From positions 1 to 64,000 of the forward strand of contig WFMF01000092.1 of NCBI GenBank assembly GCA_011033025.1: a stretch of DNA of 64,000 nt. The letters are read 5' to 3'. Made by a program: the position numbers and the translations under genes. The notes beneath the pieces were generated by a model. That model worked only from the letters and a program-made list of their open reading frames with translations. It was not told the origin of the DNA and made no database searches. Each line of letters begins with the position of its first letter. The stretch's first letter is position 1. Positions 23,760-35,372 of this stretch are shown piece after piece. This DNA is from Beroe forskalii. Its lineage: Eukaryota > Ctenophora > Nuda > Beroida > Beroidae.

Positions 23760-24500
23760 TTTCTATCCGTCGAAAAAATTCATGGTATTTCCTATCTGAA
23801 TCTGCCTCAAAGATCAATTTTGTAATGTATAATTTGATCAGAACCGCCCGCCACAGGCGAAAGATTTCATGGTATTTCCTATCTGAATCTGCCTCTAAGA
23901 TCAATTTGGTTATGTATAATTTGATCACAACAGCCCGCCGCAGGCGAAAAATTTCATGGTATTTCCCATCCCAATCTGCCTCTAAGATCAATTTGGAAAT
24001 GTATAATTTGATCAGAACCGCCCGCCACAGGCTAAAGATTTCATGGTATTTCCCATCTGAATCTGCCTCTAAGATCAATTTGGTTATGTATAATTTGATC
24101 ACAACAGCCCGCCGCAGGCGAAAAATTTTATGGTATTTCGCATCCAAGCATCTGAATCTGCCTCTAAGATCAATTTGGTAATATATAATTTGATAAGAAC
24201 CGCCCGCCGCTACAGGCGAAAGATTTATGGTATTTCCCATCTGAATCTGCCTCTAAGATCAATTTGGTAATGTACAATTTGACCACAACAGCCCGCTGCA
24301 GGCGAAAAATTTTATGGTATTTCCCATCTGAATCTGCCTCTGAGATCAATTTGTTAATGTACAATTTGATCACAACAGCTCGCCACAAGCGAAAGATTTC
24401 ATGGTATTTCCCATCTGAATCTGCCTCCAAATCAATTCAGTAATCTGCCTCTAAATAAATTTAGAAACATTATTTGATCACAACAGCCCGCCACAGGCGA
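23760..24500. repeat. Dimeric satellite array, ~87-bp monomers
   Basis: Monomers start with CCGCCCGCCACAGGCG or CAGCCCGCCGCAGGCG, alternating. The first four are at about 23845, 23933, 24019 and 24107, giving a dimer of about 174 bp. The rest of the unit contains AATCTGCCTCTAAGATCAA. The same repeat in opposite orientation fills 32930-33945. Confidence 0.9.
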
Positions 24501-25354
24501 AAATTTTTTTGGAAAAAATCGAGGCATGTTTAGAACGTTCATCTTCCGGAGGAAAAAATAATTTGGAAGAAATAACGATCAGACGAGGTGTTAGAGCCAA
24601 AACTTACGTTTTTATAAACTTAATATTTCCTTGTGTTTCAACATTTGGTTGGCATTACTCAACTTATTTAAGCATGTTTAGAACCTTCGAAAAACATTCA
24701 TCTTTCAAAGGGAAAAATAATTTTGAAAAAATATCAATCAGACGCGATGTTTCAGCCAAAGTTAGCTTTTTAGAAACTAAACATTTCCTTTGTGTTTCAA
24801 CTGCTTTTCATTGCTACTCAGCCTCTGAAGCATTATGAAAAATTTCATGTATTATTTATCAACTAATGAAAAAATAATTTAATAAATATATCGACCGGGC
24901 GCAATGTTATAGCCAAAACTAGATTTTTTCATCAACTGAATATTTCCTTGTGTTTCAACAGCTTGTTATTAATAATCAACACATTAGAGCATGTTTAGAA
25001 TCTTTCCAACGCAAACATCTACCAGAGGAAAAAAGAATTTTGAAAAAATATCGATCCCTTCTCAAGTTATAGCCAAAACAGTGTACACAGTGAATATTGT
25101 AAGTATTTATTTCGCTGGTCGTCGAGCGCAGCTGACGACCAGCGAGCGTATGATGAGATTTTACCTGTAATTGTATTGTGGTCGTCGAGCGTGGCGACCA
25201 CCAATATCGAGCGTAGCTTTTTCAGCTTTTTTCTGACGACCAGCACATTTTAGAGCTGCGTATGCCTTTATCATTTGGACTTACATTTGAACGAGACTAC
25301 TTTGAAGTTTCCCCACGTGGTCAAATATAACAAATAATTAACGTATCGTTAATA

Positions 25355-26294
25355 CAGGGTGGGTAAAAAGTCTGGACCCCCCCTCTCCAGCCAAAACAGT
25401 AAAAGATACGGACTTGTCCTTTTGAACATAATTAGTACTATCAATTGTGAGTAGAAAAAAGTCATTTTGGATTTTCCAAATTATTTTTGTCGGATTTTAT
25501 GAAGGAGCATTAAGACGACACTTTTGTGAGCTAAATTATCAGGTAAATATACAAAATTTTACAATTGATCAATGATATCTAATATTTTGTGGCTCCACTA
25601 TTATTCTCTACCACTGCGTTTAGTCTTTCTCTTATTGATCTGAGTAGCGTTTGCAGGAGTGTAGTGTCGTTATTTATCTCATCGATAACTCTTTTGAAAA
25701 TTATCTTCATGTCTTGGAGGTCCTCACTTTTCTTCAAGAGCATTTTTCGCCCAACCCTCTCTTTGATGATTGCTCCAAGATTTTCAGTCGGATTGAGGTC
25801 AGGTGAGTGACCTGGCCATTGGGAGTTTCCGAAGAAATCTATCAATTCTATCAATCAGCTGCATGGTACTGTCATCAGAGGCATTCGGCATTTTGATCTG
25901 GCAAATGATTGTGGATGAGTGAAACTTTGCAAGAAAAACAGAGATGAAGCAGTTGATATTATGAGGGTTAATCATTGATTTAAAGCATTTTTACACTATT
26001 TGATCATTGACAAAAGTGGCAAAATTGATTCAAAATGAGTATACAAACAAAATTAAGTTGGTTGCAAACACGTTTGCTGAGTTTAACGGTGACTTGGGAG
26101 AAAATAAGCGACTGAGAGGCCCAAAAATGCAAGTTTTGTAAAATTGCTCCTTCATAAATTTTTTTGATTATTTTTTTTCTTTGACAACTTTTTCCTACTC
26201 ACAATTGATAGTACTAATTATGTTCAAAAGGACAAGTCCGTATCTTTTACCGTTTTGGCTGGAGAGGGGGGGTCCAGACTTTTTACCCACCCTG
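25355..26294 (-). mobile_element. Tc1/mariner-type element, deletion derivative
   Basis: TA at 25353-25354 and 26295-26296. Inverted ends CAGGGTGGGTAAAAAGTC with a longer imperfect inverted repeat through GTATCTTTTAC. It retains a transposase 3' fragment on the minus strand. Nested in the 8-bp-TSD element. Confidence 0.85.
25579..25854 (-). pseudogene. Tc1-like transposase C-terminal fragment
   Basis: 91 residues containing WPGHSPDLNPTENLGAIIK, the segment around the last acidic catalytic residue of the Tc1 DDE domain (Glu of PTENL). The first two catalytic Asp residues and the paired DNA-binding domain are missing; upstream sequence suggests a frameshift just before this frame. Non-functional. 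Confidence 0.8.
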
Positions 26295-26693
26295 TACAAG
26301 TCTATTTCAAACACAAGTAAATATCCCACGCATTTTTATAGATATCTAGATTACGTTATCACACGTTTTGCGGTACAATACAGCTGCGAGGGCTTGAGGC
26401 AGTCATCGTAAATACTTTTGTCAGGATGATTCTTACTCTCCACGACATAAATGAGCCTGTACACTTTTCAAACACAATGAAATACTTAAAATGAGTCCCG
26501 GTTATAATTTGGCGGCTTTTTTACAGTATCGTAAGTGATTGATTGCCAATTTGGTTTCGTTTTTGCTAATTTCATTGGGAATTTCAATGCTAATTTCAAC
26601 AAAAATTCGGTCGTTTGGGTCACCGCAAACGTGGCTGTTGGTTGTCGAGCGACGCTCGCTCGCTCGCTAGGGTTCTGTCACTGGGGTATCATG

Positions 26694-27874
26694 TACCATT
26701 AGTGAAGGGGGTATTGTGTTGAAATGGCTGAATGTCTGTAGATATGTTATTCCAAACACCTGTTCTAGTGGTACATTATATAGTATCACGTGAGGATGAT
26801 TGTCGACATATGCCGTATATTATGTGTATGTTATGATTACTATCAAAAATTGCCCCTAAAGTTTGTGTAGTTAAACACAGTATCATGTTATTAGGTATGA
26901 TGTAACCATTAGTTTCAAACCTACCTATTGTTTGTAAGGAAATATATGGAAGTTAAGGGGGGGGTTCAAGCCATATTTTTTGGAAAACACGTTTTTGAGA
27001 TAACGGTTGACCCAAAAGGTTTACCCTGTGGGCCAACTTTTTGGCCAGGTTTGTACCCCAGACCCACTGGCGCCGTTACAAAAGCCGTGCCCAAATATGG
27101 GCACAAGAAAATAGAAATTCGTTTTGATGAATTCAGTAAAAATTTTGAAATTAATAATTCAATGTGAGACAAGAGAACGGGTCCACTAAGCCATCAGTAA
27201 TATGTTTTGAGTATCACATATTCTTTTCACTGCTTCCTCTCTACCAGCTGCAGACCATCCTTTTAAAATATTTCACTTTCCTTCTGTAAAAGCATTTGAT
27301 ATTGTCTTTGCATGCAGAGTTCGAAGAGCAGCTTTTCCTGTATTTACTTTTTTTGTCATCTATTCGTGGAGAAATTCTAAGGCATCTAGTAATCTCAGCG
27401 CTAAAATACTAACTACTAAGCACTAGAATCCTGTTCAATACGTTTCAATGTACGGTTGACAGTCAGATGAAGTGGCAACAAGAATGAAGAATGGAAATTT
27501 GTACGCCACATAATTTATACTTCATAAATTTCATACGACATGAAATTTAAACGAAAAAAAAAAAATCAAAATTCGTACGAATAATGTGATGTATAAAATA
27601 TATTCTGTACTAAGGTAATTTGAATTTTAGTTTTTAAAATTCGCGAACGAGGTGCTGCGTAGTGCAGCGCCGAGTGAGCTTTGTATTTACAGGCCCATTT
27701 AATAATGCATGCTCTAGTGCTCTACTGCATTGCTATCTTAGGAATGCTCAACAATCATTCTTCATAAGTGTCCAGGCCTTCATCTGAATTCAAATGTGCC
27801 ATAAATGAAACTTAGTGAAGTAAGTGAGTATTGTCATAATAATATTGTTAGATTAAGTCTACAGTAGTGCAGAT
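26694..27874. other. Arm 2 sequence, counterpart of 12190-13375
   Basis: Matches arm 1 with small indels; includes the Helitron remnant at 27625-27700. No gene recognised. Confidence 0.45.
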
Positions 27875-27876
27875 TA

Positions 27877-28481
27877 CCTTTAGTGGTATAAATTATGGTT
27901 TGTATTTATTAAGGAGAGACAAATTATGGTCTGTATTAATTAAGGTTCTGAAAATTCTTCCAGAAATCATCCAAATTTTCAGGAATTTGCAGCCTTTCTT
28001 GGTTTCTTCATTTTTCACTAACAAAATCAACGAAAGGCGATGAATTTTTTGCAATTGAAATGAATGGGAATTTATTACTGATGAATTTATTAAAAACTTG
28101 CCGGGTAAAACGCTTAAACCTAAATGAAAACGCATTTAGATACACATATTTGCAAATGGGTCAATGAGCATCCTGGAATCAACTCCTTGCTCCCTGCAGC
28201 GTCGTACAGTATCCGTAATGTAAGCTGCTCTCCGTCCGGATTTAATCAAGTCCTTCAATACCATAATTTTAATCAAAAACATGCTGAGGTTTGATGGATA
28301 ATAGATATAAAAGAAGGGTAGAAGAGTGGAGACAGGAAATTTCTTGAATCTGTTTAAAATTGATTTTAGAAATTACGGTCTGTAGGATTTAAGGTTTGTA
28401 CAATTTAAGGTTTGTACTATTTAAGGTTAGAAAGTCGCCGATGACCTTAATAAGTACAAACCATAATTTTTACCACTAAGG
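27877..28481. mobile_element. TA-flanked element shared by both arms (arm 2 copy)
   Basis: Reverse-complement counterpart of 11576-12187, with TA at 27875-27876 and 28482-28483 and the same iterated TTATGGTTTGTA motif. The left end has one extra T (CCTTTAGTGG). Confidence 0.75.
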
Positions 28482-28760
28482 TATGGACATCATATCGCGA
28501 CTAATTTGAAAATTCCTATCAAAAGATACTAATTTATGTAGAGGATTAATACTACTGTAAGTTAATCTACTAATACAGTATTGAAGAAAATAGTTCACAT
28601 TAAATTCATAAAGTTTACAATAGCAATGTTGGACCTTTGGAGGTACCTAGTATCTACATTAGTAGATTAGTGACCTCCCTAAATTTCTAATCATAATACA
28701 GCCCTTTGGTTTTGAAATTAGAATACTGCAGAACTGTATCTTTATAAATTATACAAATTA

Positions 28761-30585
28761 CGGGTATATGCCCCACAAAATAACACGCCCCACAAAACAT
28801 ATAATTTTGTTTTTCATCATATAAGTAAATAAATATGATTTTTCATCCTTTTGAAGTTAATTACACATAAACTAGTGTCTTATGTGAAGATTTCCTGATC
28901 AATATGACGGCTTTAGATGGATTTTTTTCATTCCAATTTTTCCCTTGAAAGTGAAAAAATGTTGATTATTAGGAAAATTGATTTGCATATTTCCTCGATA
29001 TTTTGAGAAATCTGTTATAAATCGAGTAGTTGAATACATCTCCATTAATTTCAAATTGACATAAGCGATTCCATGATCAAATTTCGAAAAATAGAGGAAT
29101 TATTCAAAAAAAATTGACTCAGACCCACAAAATAACATGGAATGCCCCACAAAATAACATAGCTAAATTCAAGGTTTTATGAACCTAAATAAGTCTATGA
29201 TGCTTATTTGACGTCATTGAATGATGAATATTATTCAAGAAGCATGTAATTCACAATGAGGCATAAAGTTAATGAATAGAGAGTAAAAGCCGATATTTAC
29301 CATGCCCCACAAAATAACACTATATTCCAAATATGCCCCACAAAATATATCTAATTTCCATACAACGTTGTGGTGAAAGCAAATACAATGAAATAAAGAT
29401 GGATCATGTAAGGACCACTAATTGAAGGTAGTTTACATATCAAATAGTAGAAATTTGTTTACTATGAACAACAATATTCTTGAATTCTTGCATAGATTTA
29501 TCTGCACGTGACTGATAAATTTCATCAAAATCAGTGTTAAAGTTTGAATTTGAACCTTTAATAAGGTCGAAATCAATATGATTGAATGTGACTCGTTCTC
29601 TATTACTAATGAATTTAACAATTAAATGATTCTCAAGATCATCTGGTTTCATGACCTACTGTACTGTTTTCACCTGTAGTGATTGCAAATTATGATAGAG
29701 GTTCCTGGCCAAAAATACCACAAAATGGCATAAGCAATAGCAGAATAACCATCCCAACTGGTTTAAAATGTGTATTCAAATAAAACGTCTAATTCGTGTC
29801 TATTTATTGACTGGACACAATAGCCTGATCTTTATGCAAACTTTCAAAGGCCAAAAATGCATCGGAGCAATATCCAATAAGCCCAATATACATAGATGCC
29901 CAAAACATCATAATTTTTCACTATAAAACCCTCAAACCCTCAAACAATGATTTTCTATCTTCATAAACTTTCAGACCAACATCTCAAGTAGTTTTGGGGG
30001 TTCAACTATATAAAATTTGAAGCTTCTCACCTATTGCCCCCACAAAATATATAATCCAAAAAATTAATTTCAGGAAAACTCTGAGTTGGCATAGTGCATA
30101 TGGATTGCAGTTTACGTTTATTGAGCTAATTATGGACAAATTTATAAGAGAGAAACATCATCTTTATCGTAACTTCAAAAAAATATAACGGTTTTCCTTG
30201 ATTTGAGTGTTATTTTGTGGGGCTCTTACACCTTTCATGGATCATAAAATCAACAATAAAAATGATGGAATCCCAAATTGTTTAGTTTGAAGATTTGTTA
30301 AGTTTCAAAACAGTATAATCGAACAAAACTTTTGTTAAGGTTAATGTTTGTTAAACAATTTCATATTTTTCATGTTGTATATTTTGTGGGTCATGGCAAA
30401 AATGAAGGGCGTTTTCACAGAAAATTTTCGACCACTAAAGGGCTAAATTTTTGTTAAAAATCGGTGTGGAAAACTTTTTTAAGCCTTTTGCTACTATAAG
30501 GAATCCTTATTAGTCACATCATGCTCAATATCTCTGGACGAGAGGTATTTGAAAAATCGTATATATTTTGTGGGTCAAATACCCG
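28761..30585. mobile_element. Arm 2-specific 1.83 kb TA element with iterated GCCCCACAAAATAACAC motif
   Basis: Flanked by TA (28759-28760, 30586-30587); arm 1 keeps the single TA at 11297-11298. Ends CGGGTAT/ATACCCG. The motif GCCCCACAAAATAACAC is iterated forward at about 28770, 28788, 29130, 29142, 29302, 29333 and 30039, and reversed at about 30212, 30380 and 30560. It is nearly always forward on the left and reversed on the right. No transposase ORF. Confidence 0.85.
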
Positions 30586-30587
30586 TA

Positions 30588-31517
30588 CAATATACATGAA
30601 TAAATGTTGTACTCGTCGGCACCCGCCCATTCACGTTTTAGGCATTGACACAAGGTTCAAGATGAATCAAATAAAACGAGTTATGACAGGGTGTAAGTCT
30701 AGATCTCCTCACTTGGATTGTAAATTAGAATCTCAGTTTTGTGCGAATCTCCGCGACCAATTTAGATCCCTGTTCAATTAACATGAAATTAATAGTACTG
30801 AAAGTGTTAACTCAAAATTCAATGACACAGGACGTATTTTGGTCATTATCAATGATATTTACCACGTCTAGAAATTACTTGGTTTACTCCTCCTCTGTCA
30901 AATATTACATTATAATGATTCAACTGATCAAAGACATGATGATATTTGCTGTACCCACGGCTCAAGAAATGCAATGTTCCAGTGCTAAGTGCTTAGTAAG
31001 TGCTACATGGTCGACCGTACAATGGGTTATGTGACGCATTAGAATAGACAATGCATCCCGAATCCCTTTATGATGCGTTCTTTATTCTCATAATAAATTT
31101 GTACGTATTCCTCTTACTACATTACAGCATGACGTACAACGTGTCGTGACCTCGTTAGCTAAGGTTCTACTACATACCTGCAAGGCAGGAGTCGTCGAAC
31201 TTTCGCATAGCGAAGTTGCTCCATAGCAATGTTCTGTTCAATTTATCCTATAATCCAAGTATACAAGTATGATATTTGAAAATTTCTCTTCAATATGTCC
31301 TTTTCATGCTTTCATGCGTGTTATGTGGAGAAATTGAAATAATAAACACTGAATTCTGAAGCATTTGTTATGGGTAAAATTACAATTCATAATTAATAAA
31401 TCTATAAAATAGGTAAAGATACTCGATGAGAAAAAGAAGTCTTTTACTGAGTGTGAACTCTTGAACATCTCTCAAATAGAACATTGGTTTATATTTTATA
31501 AATTCATCTGTATAATA
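30588..31517. other. Arm 2 sequence, counterpart of 10354-11296
   Basis: Near identical to arm 1. No recognisable gene; the open frames at 30521-31034 have no family match that I know. Confidence 0.4.
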
Positions 31518-31519
31518 TA

Positions 31520-31699
31520 CGCTTAGAGCATGGCTGGGAATGCGCTAATAGAAATTATTGCACGAGGCGTAGACGAGTGCAATAATTTGTATTGTCGCAC
31601 GAGGAGCAGGCCGAGTGCGACAATACCAAATTATTGCACGAGGCGAAGCCGAGTGCAATAATTTTATTAGCATCATGACCATTTGCCATGCTCTTAGTG
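31520..31699. mobile_element. TA MITE with hairpin CGAGGCG..GCCGAG blocks
   Basis: TA at 31518-31519 and 31700-31701. Ends CGCTTAGAGCATGGC / GCCATGCTCTTAGTG. Inside, three palindromic blocks of the ATTGCACGAGGCG...GCCGAGTGCAAT type. Absent from arm 1. Confidence 0.75.
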
Positions 31700-31701
31700 T
31701 A

Positions 31702-31769
31702 TTAGCCAATGTGAGGAGTGCAATATTACTTATTATTGCACGCCTACAAGTACCCTCAAAATTGGCTAA
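31702..31769. mobile_element. Small 68 bp TA MITE abutting the previous one
   Basis: Ends TTAGCCAAT/ATTGGCTAA, flanked by TA (31700-31701, 31770-31771). The core holds an inverted GTGCAATA/TATTGCAC pair. Arm 1 has a single TA at 10352-10353, so this and 31520-31699 are both later insertions, or one composite. Confidence 0.65.
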
Positions 31770-32389
31770 TACAAAATGGGCAGTGGTTTTCCAATGTCAG
31801 CTTTACTTACCAGAGTCGGTGATTTTAATACCAGTTTACCCTGGCGTTTAAATTAATAAACTTAGTATTTTATCATTGAAAATTGACAGAGAAAGAGCTT
31901 TACTGGCTGAATAAGGAACAAGCGTCAAACATCTTACTGTACGTCAACTTATTTAACTAGTTTTTATTCCCTGAAAAATGAGAAATGAAGAACATTTCTA
32001 CTTCTATGCGAGTGAATAAGAATATTATGCTTCTTAGATCTGCATTCTTTATTGATGAATACCTCGGATTTTCTTCAAAATTTAACATTTCAAAGTTAAT
32101 AATCAGCTGATAGGTAAAGATTGAAATCTAGTTCTAAAATTTCAAGTAGATAACTATCAAATATCAATAGAAAGAAGAACATAATATGCCTTTTTCTAGA
32201 TAACTCAATACCTACAGAAGCTTATCAAGTTACATTGTCATTGATAGTCATTGCGTGTGATAACAGCGTAACTTAGATTGCTCTGTATATTATATGCCCT
32301 GGCTTACCTTCCAAAAGTGGGTAGCAGGAGTAGCACTGCTACCGAGGGGATTTTTTTCAAAACCGAGGGGATTTTCAAGTCAAGATGCC

Positions 32390-32770
32390 ACCTCGAAATC
32401 TCGAAGGACGTGAGGGGAAGTGATCATAAGGTGAGGGGAAGCCGGTAGTGAGGCAAGGGGAAGTGAAGTAGAGGGGATATGGTGTGATGGTCAGATGGGC
32501 TGAGGGGAATTAAAGCGAGGGGACTTTAACTGAGTTAAAGTAAAGTGAGGGGAATTAAGAAATTAAGATGAGGGGAAGTAAGGTGAGGGTAATTAAGTAA
32601 TTACTAAGGTAAGGGGAGGTATGGTGAGGGGAAGTATGGTGAGGGGAATTAACTAATTAAGGTGAGGGGAAGTATGGTGAGGGGAAGTACGGTGAGGGGA
32701 AATATGGTAAGGGTAATTAAGGTGATTCGTGATGAGATGTAATGTGAGGGAAAGTGAGGTGAGGGAAAAA
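32390..32770 (+). repeat. GAGGGGAAGT purine-rich minisatellite
   Basis: Many irregular copies of GGTGAGGGGAAGTATGGTGA-like units, 16-30 bp apart. The plus strand is very poor in C, giving strong purine/pyrimidine strand bias. Confidence 0.85.
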
Positions 32771-32929
32771 AAGCAATGTATGTCACACAAGAGGAAAATA
32801 CTGACCATTGTAAGCTTTTGTAATAGTTCGATGATGAATTATCGATGGAAAACGCCTTTGGCAAGAAAGGATTGTTAATCAAATTAAACATTACCAGATT
32901 GATCTCAGAGGCATACCCAGGCACAAAAC

Positions 32930-33945
32930 CTGAAAAATTTTCGCCTGCGGCGGGCTGTTGTGATTCAATAATGTCACTAATTTGATTCTACACACAATCT
33001 CAGATTCTAAGATGTAATACTTTCATAATTTTTGCCTACGGCTGGCTGTTTTAATCACATTATACATTAACCAGATTGATGTTAGAGGCAATTTCAGGTG
33101 CAAACCTTAAAAATTTTCGCCTGCGGCGGGCTGTTTTGATCGAATTTTGCCACTTCATTGATCCTGAAACAATCTCAGATGTAAAACTTTCACGATTCTT
33201 GCCTATGGCTGGGCCCTGTTTTAATCACATTATACATTAACCAAATTGATCTTAGAGACAGATTCACACATAAAAACCTTAAAAATTTTCGCCTGCGGCG
33301 GGCTGTTGTGATCCAATTATGTCACTAAATTGATCCTAGACACAATCTAAGGTATAAAACCTTCACAATTTTTGCCTACGGCTGGCTGTTTTAATCACAT
33401 TATACATTAATTAAATTGATCTTAAAGGCAGATTCAGGTGCAAAACCTTAACAATTTTCGCCTGTGGCGGGCTGTAATGATCGAATTATACCACTTAATT
33501 GATCCGAGAAAAAATCTCAGGTGTAAAACTTTCACAATTTTTGCCTACGGCTGGCTGTTTTAATCACATTATACATTAACTAAATTGATCTTAAAGGCAG
33601 ATTCAGGTGCAAAACCTTAAAAATTTTCGCCTGCGGCGGGCTGTAATGATCGAATTATACCACTTAATTGATCGGAGAAAAATCTCAGGTGTAAAACTTT
33701 CACAATTCTTGCCTATGGCTAGCTGTTTTAATCACATTATACATTAACCAAATTGATCTTAGAGGCAGATTCAGGCACAAATCACAAAATGATAAAAAAT
33801 TTTGCGGCGGGCTGTTGTGATCCAATTATGTCACTAAATTGATCCTAGACACAATCTAAGGTATAAAACCTTCACAATTTTTAAAGGCAGATTCATGTGC
33901 AAAACCTTGAAAATTTTCGCCTGCGGCAGGCTGTACTTAATTGTC
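32930..33945. repeat. Dimeric satellite array, ~170-bp period
   Basis: TTTTCGCCTGCGGCGGGCTG monomers at about 32941, 33117, 33289, 33458, 33627 (spacing 169-176), alternating with TTTTTGCCTACGGCTGGCTG monomers near 33020-33045, 33200, 33370, 33540 and 33710. Reverse-oriented relative of 23760-24500. Confidence 0.9.
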
Positions 33946-34177
33946 ACCTAATTGGCTAATTGGCTCTTGGCTCTAAGCAAGCTTGAAACCGAGGGGATTT
34001 TGAAATCTGCTACCGAGGGGATTTTCCTTTTTGGAAGGTAAGTGCCCTGGCAATAAATAATTGGCTTTACAAGTTTATTAAAATATCAAATATTATATAT
34101 TCAACTGAATGGGATATCGTACAAAGTGAGCATTTTAATAGATCGGTAACAAACCAAGGAAGACGTGACGCAGGTTC

Positions 34178-35265
34178 TCAGCAGTCTTGGGTGGGGTCGT
34201 GGGAATGAGTGTCACGGTTATTACTGAGGTTCGTACTTCCGTTCTGCAACAAGGTGGCCTCCTCGTTCGAGTTGAGTCTGTCCAGTTTGTACTTATTGAC
34301 AAGGTCTGCGAGTGTTTTCATGGCGAGGCGGTGGCTCACCCGCACGAGGTGGCGCTTGTAGGCGGCAGCCAGCCCTCTGATGGCGTTGAAGACCAAGGAC
34401 ACCATGACCAGGCCGATGGAGAAGACAAACATCATCCTAACGAGGGCCATGTAGTTGTGGTCTACGAGCGTGATGTCGCCAATGCCGATTGTTGTCATGG
34501 TGATGACGTAGAAATAGAAGGACTTTATGAAGGAGTCGTCAGGGTTCAGACTGTGCATGAGGTAACTCATTATTATGAAGTATATGACGAGGAAGCACAG
34601 CGTCATGCACAGGACGATGGCTTGCGCCACTATGTCTGGCATCCGGTCACATCCCGCTAAACGTCTTATTATTTTTAACAGTTTTTCAGGATTTTTCAGG
34701 ATGCAATTGGAGATAATGTTCAGGTAGCTCATCATCAGGAACATTCCCGGATCGTGTAAAATATAACGAATATTTTGCCTTTCTGGGTCTTTTGGCGCCA
34801 CCTCCGTATCCTATCGTCGTTATGGTGGTTGCAAGTCAAAACTCGTCCAGAAGTTCCACATTTTGAGTCTGTGACGAGGTTCTCGGTTTTGAAGCACCGT
34901 CTCTTGTAAAGTCCGAGTAGTTTTCGACTTCCTTCTCGGTGAGCAACTCGAGGCCCTTCTCCTTCATCTCGGGGAGGTAGTGAAGAAGACAAGGGAACTC
35001 CCTGTGGTCCACGTTGCCCCGATTCACCGCCTTAGCCTTCTCCCCGGTCTCCAGTATTTGGAGCACGTAGGCCCCAACGCCTATCGTGGCTACTGACATG
35101 ACCAGCAGAAAGACAGAGCCCCATATCTTGGTGTCGACCCTCCGGAGGCAACCCAGCACGTGGTCGTCCACATCAACTTCCCTGCTGGTTGCTGTTCTCC
35201 AGCTGCAGTGCAGCCAGCTGGGGCTTCACATCCGTGGACAGGAACCGTCTCCGCTTGAACTCCAT
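34178..35265 (-). pseudogene. Frameshifted second copy of the K2P channel
   Basis: Reverse-complement counterpart of 8602-9699. The C-terminal half (second pore, TM3, TM4 and tail, 34178 to about 34,735) is open and nearly identical to arm 1. The N-terminal half has indels: a gained G near 35183, an extra C plus losses of CCT and C near 34970-34998, a lost A near 34921, and several 1-3 bp changes between about 34,745 and 34,870 around TM2 and the first filter. The compensating pair near 34,690 changes only a few residues. Most changes are in homopolymers, so sequencing error is a real alternative to pseudogene decay. The ATG and the splice sites of the leader intron are kept. Confidence 0.8.
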
Positions 35266-35372
35266 AATCCATCCTAAGCAAGAGAGAAAAGTAAACTGCA
35301 GAGCAAAATATAATATTAGCGTTATCAGGGCGTCGTGTAGGTGTAGGTGTGTGTGTGTGTGTGCTGACTTAC

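Larger units (their letters stand above)
23682..26685. mobile_element. Arm 2-specific 3.0 kb element, 8-bp TSD, carrying satellite and nested Tc1 relic
   Basis: Flanked by GTATCATG (23674-23681 and 26686-26693); arm 1 has one copy (13376-13383 as CATGATAC). Inverted ends CCCAGTGACAGAA. Inside: a satellite array 23760-24500, GTCGTCGAGCG-type repeats (about 23707, 25125-25250, 26640-26670), and a Tc1-like relic 25355-26294. No transposase of its own. The 8-bp duplication fits hAT or P superfamilies; hAT is the likelier. Confidence 0.85.
32303..34042. mobile_element. Arm 2-specific 1.74 kb element, 8-bp TSD, carrying satellite
   Basis: Flanked by TGCCCTGG (32295-32302, 34043-34050); arm 1 has one copy (9824-9831). 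Perfect 14-bp inverted ends CTTACCTTCCAAAA. ACCGAGGGGATTTT occurs twice near each end, all in the same orientation. The middle holds a purine-rich minisatellite (32390-32770) then a dimeric satellite (32930-33945). It sits just past the poly(A) signal of the arm 2 channel copy. Confidence 0.85.

Noticed and set aside
23760..24500. Regularly spaced repeats resembling a CRISPR array
   Set aside because: The intervening sequence is itself repeated, the unit is ~87 bp with dimer alternation, and the array lies inside a eukaryotic transposon. It is a satellite.
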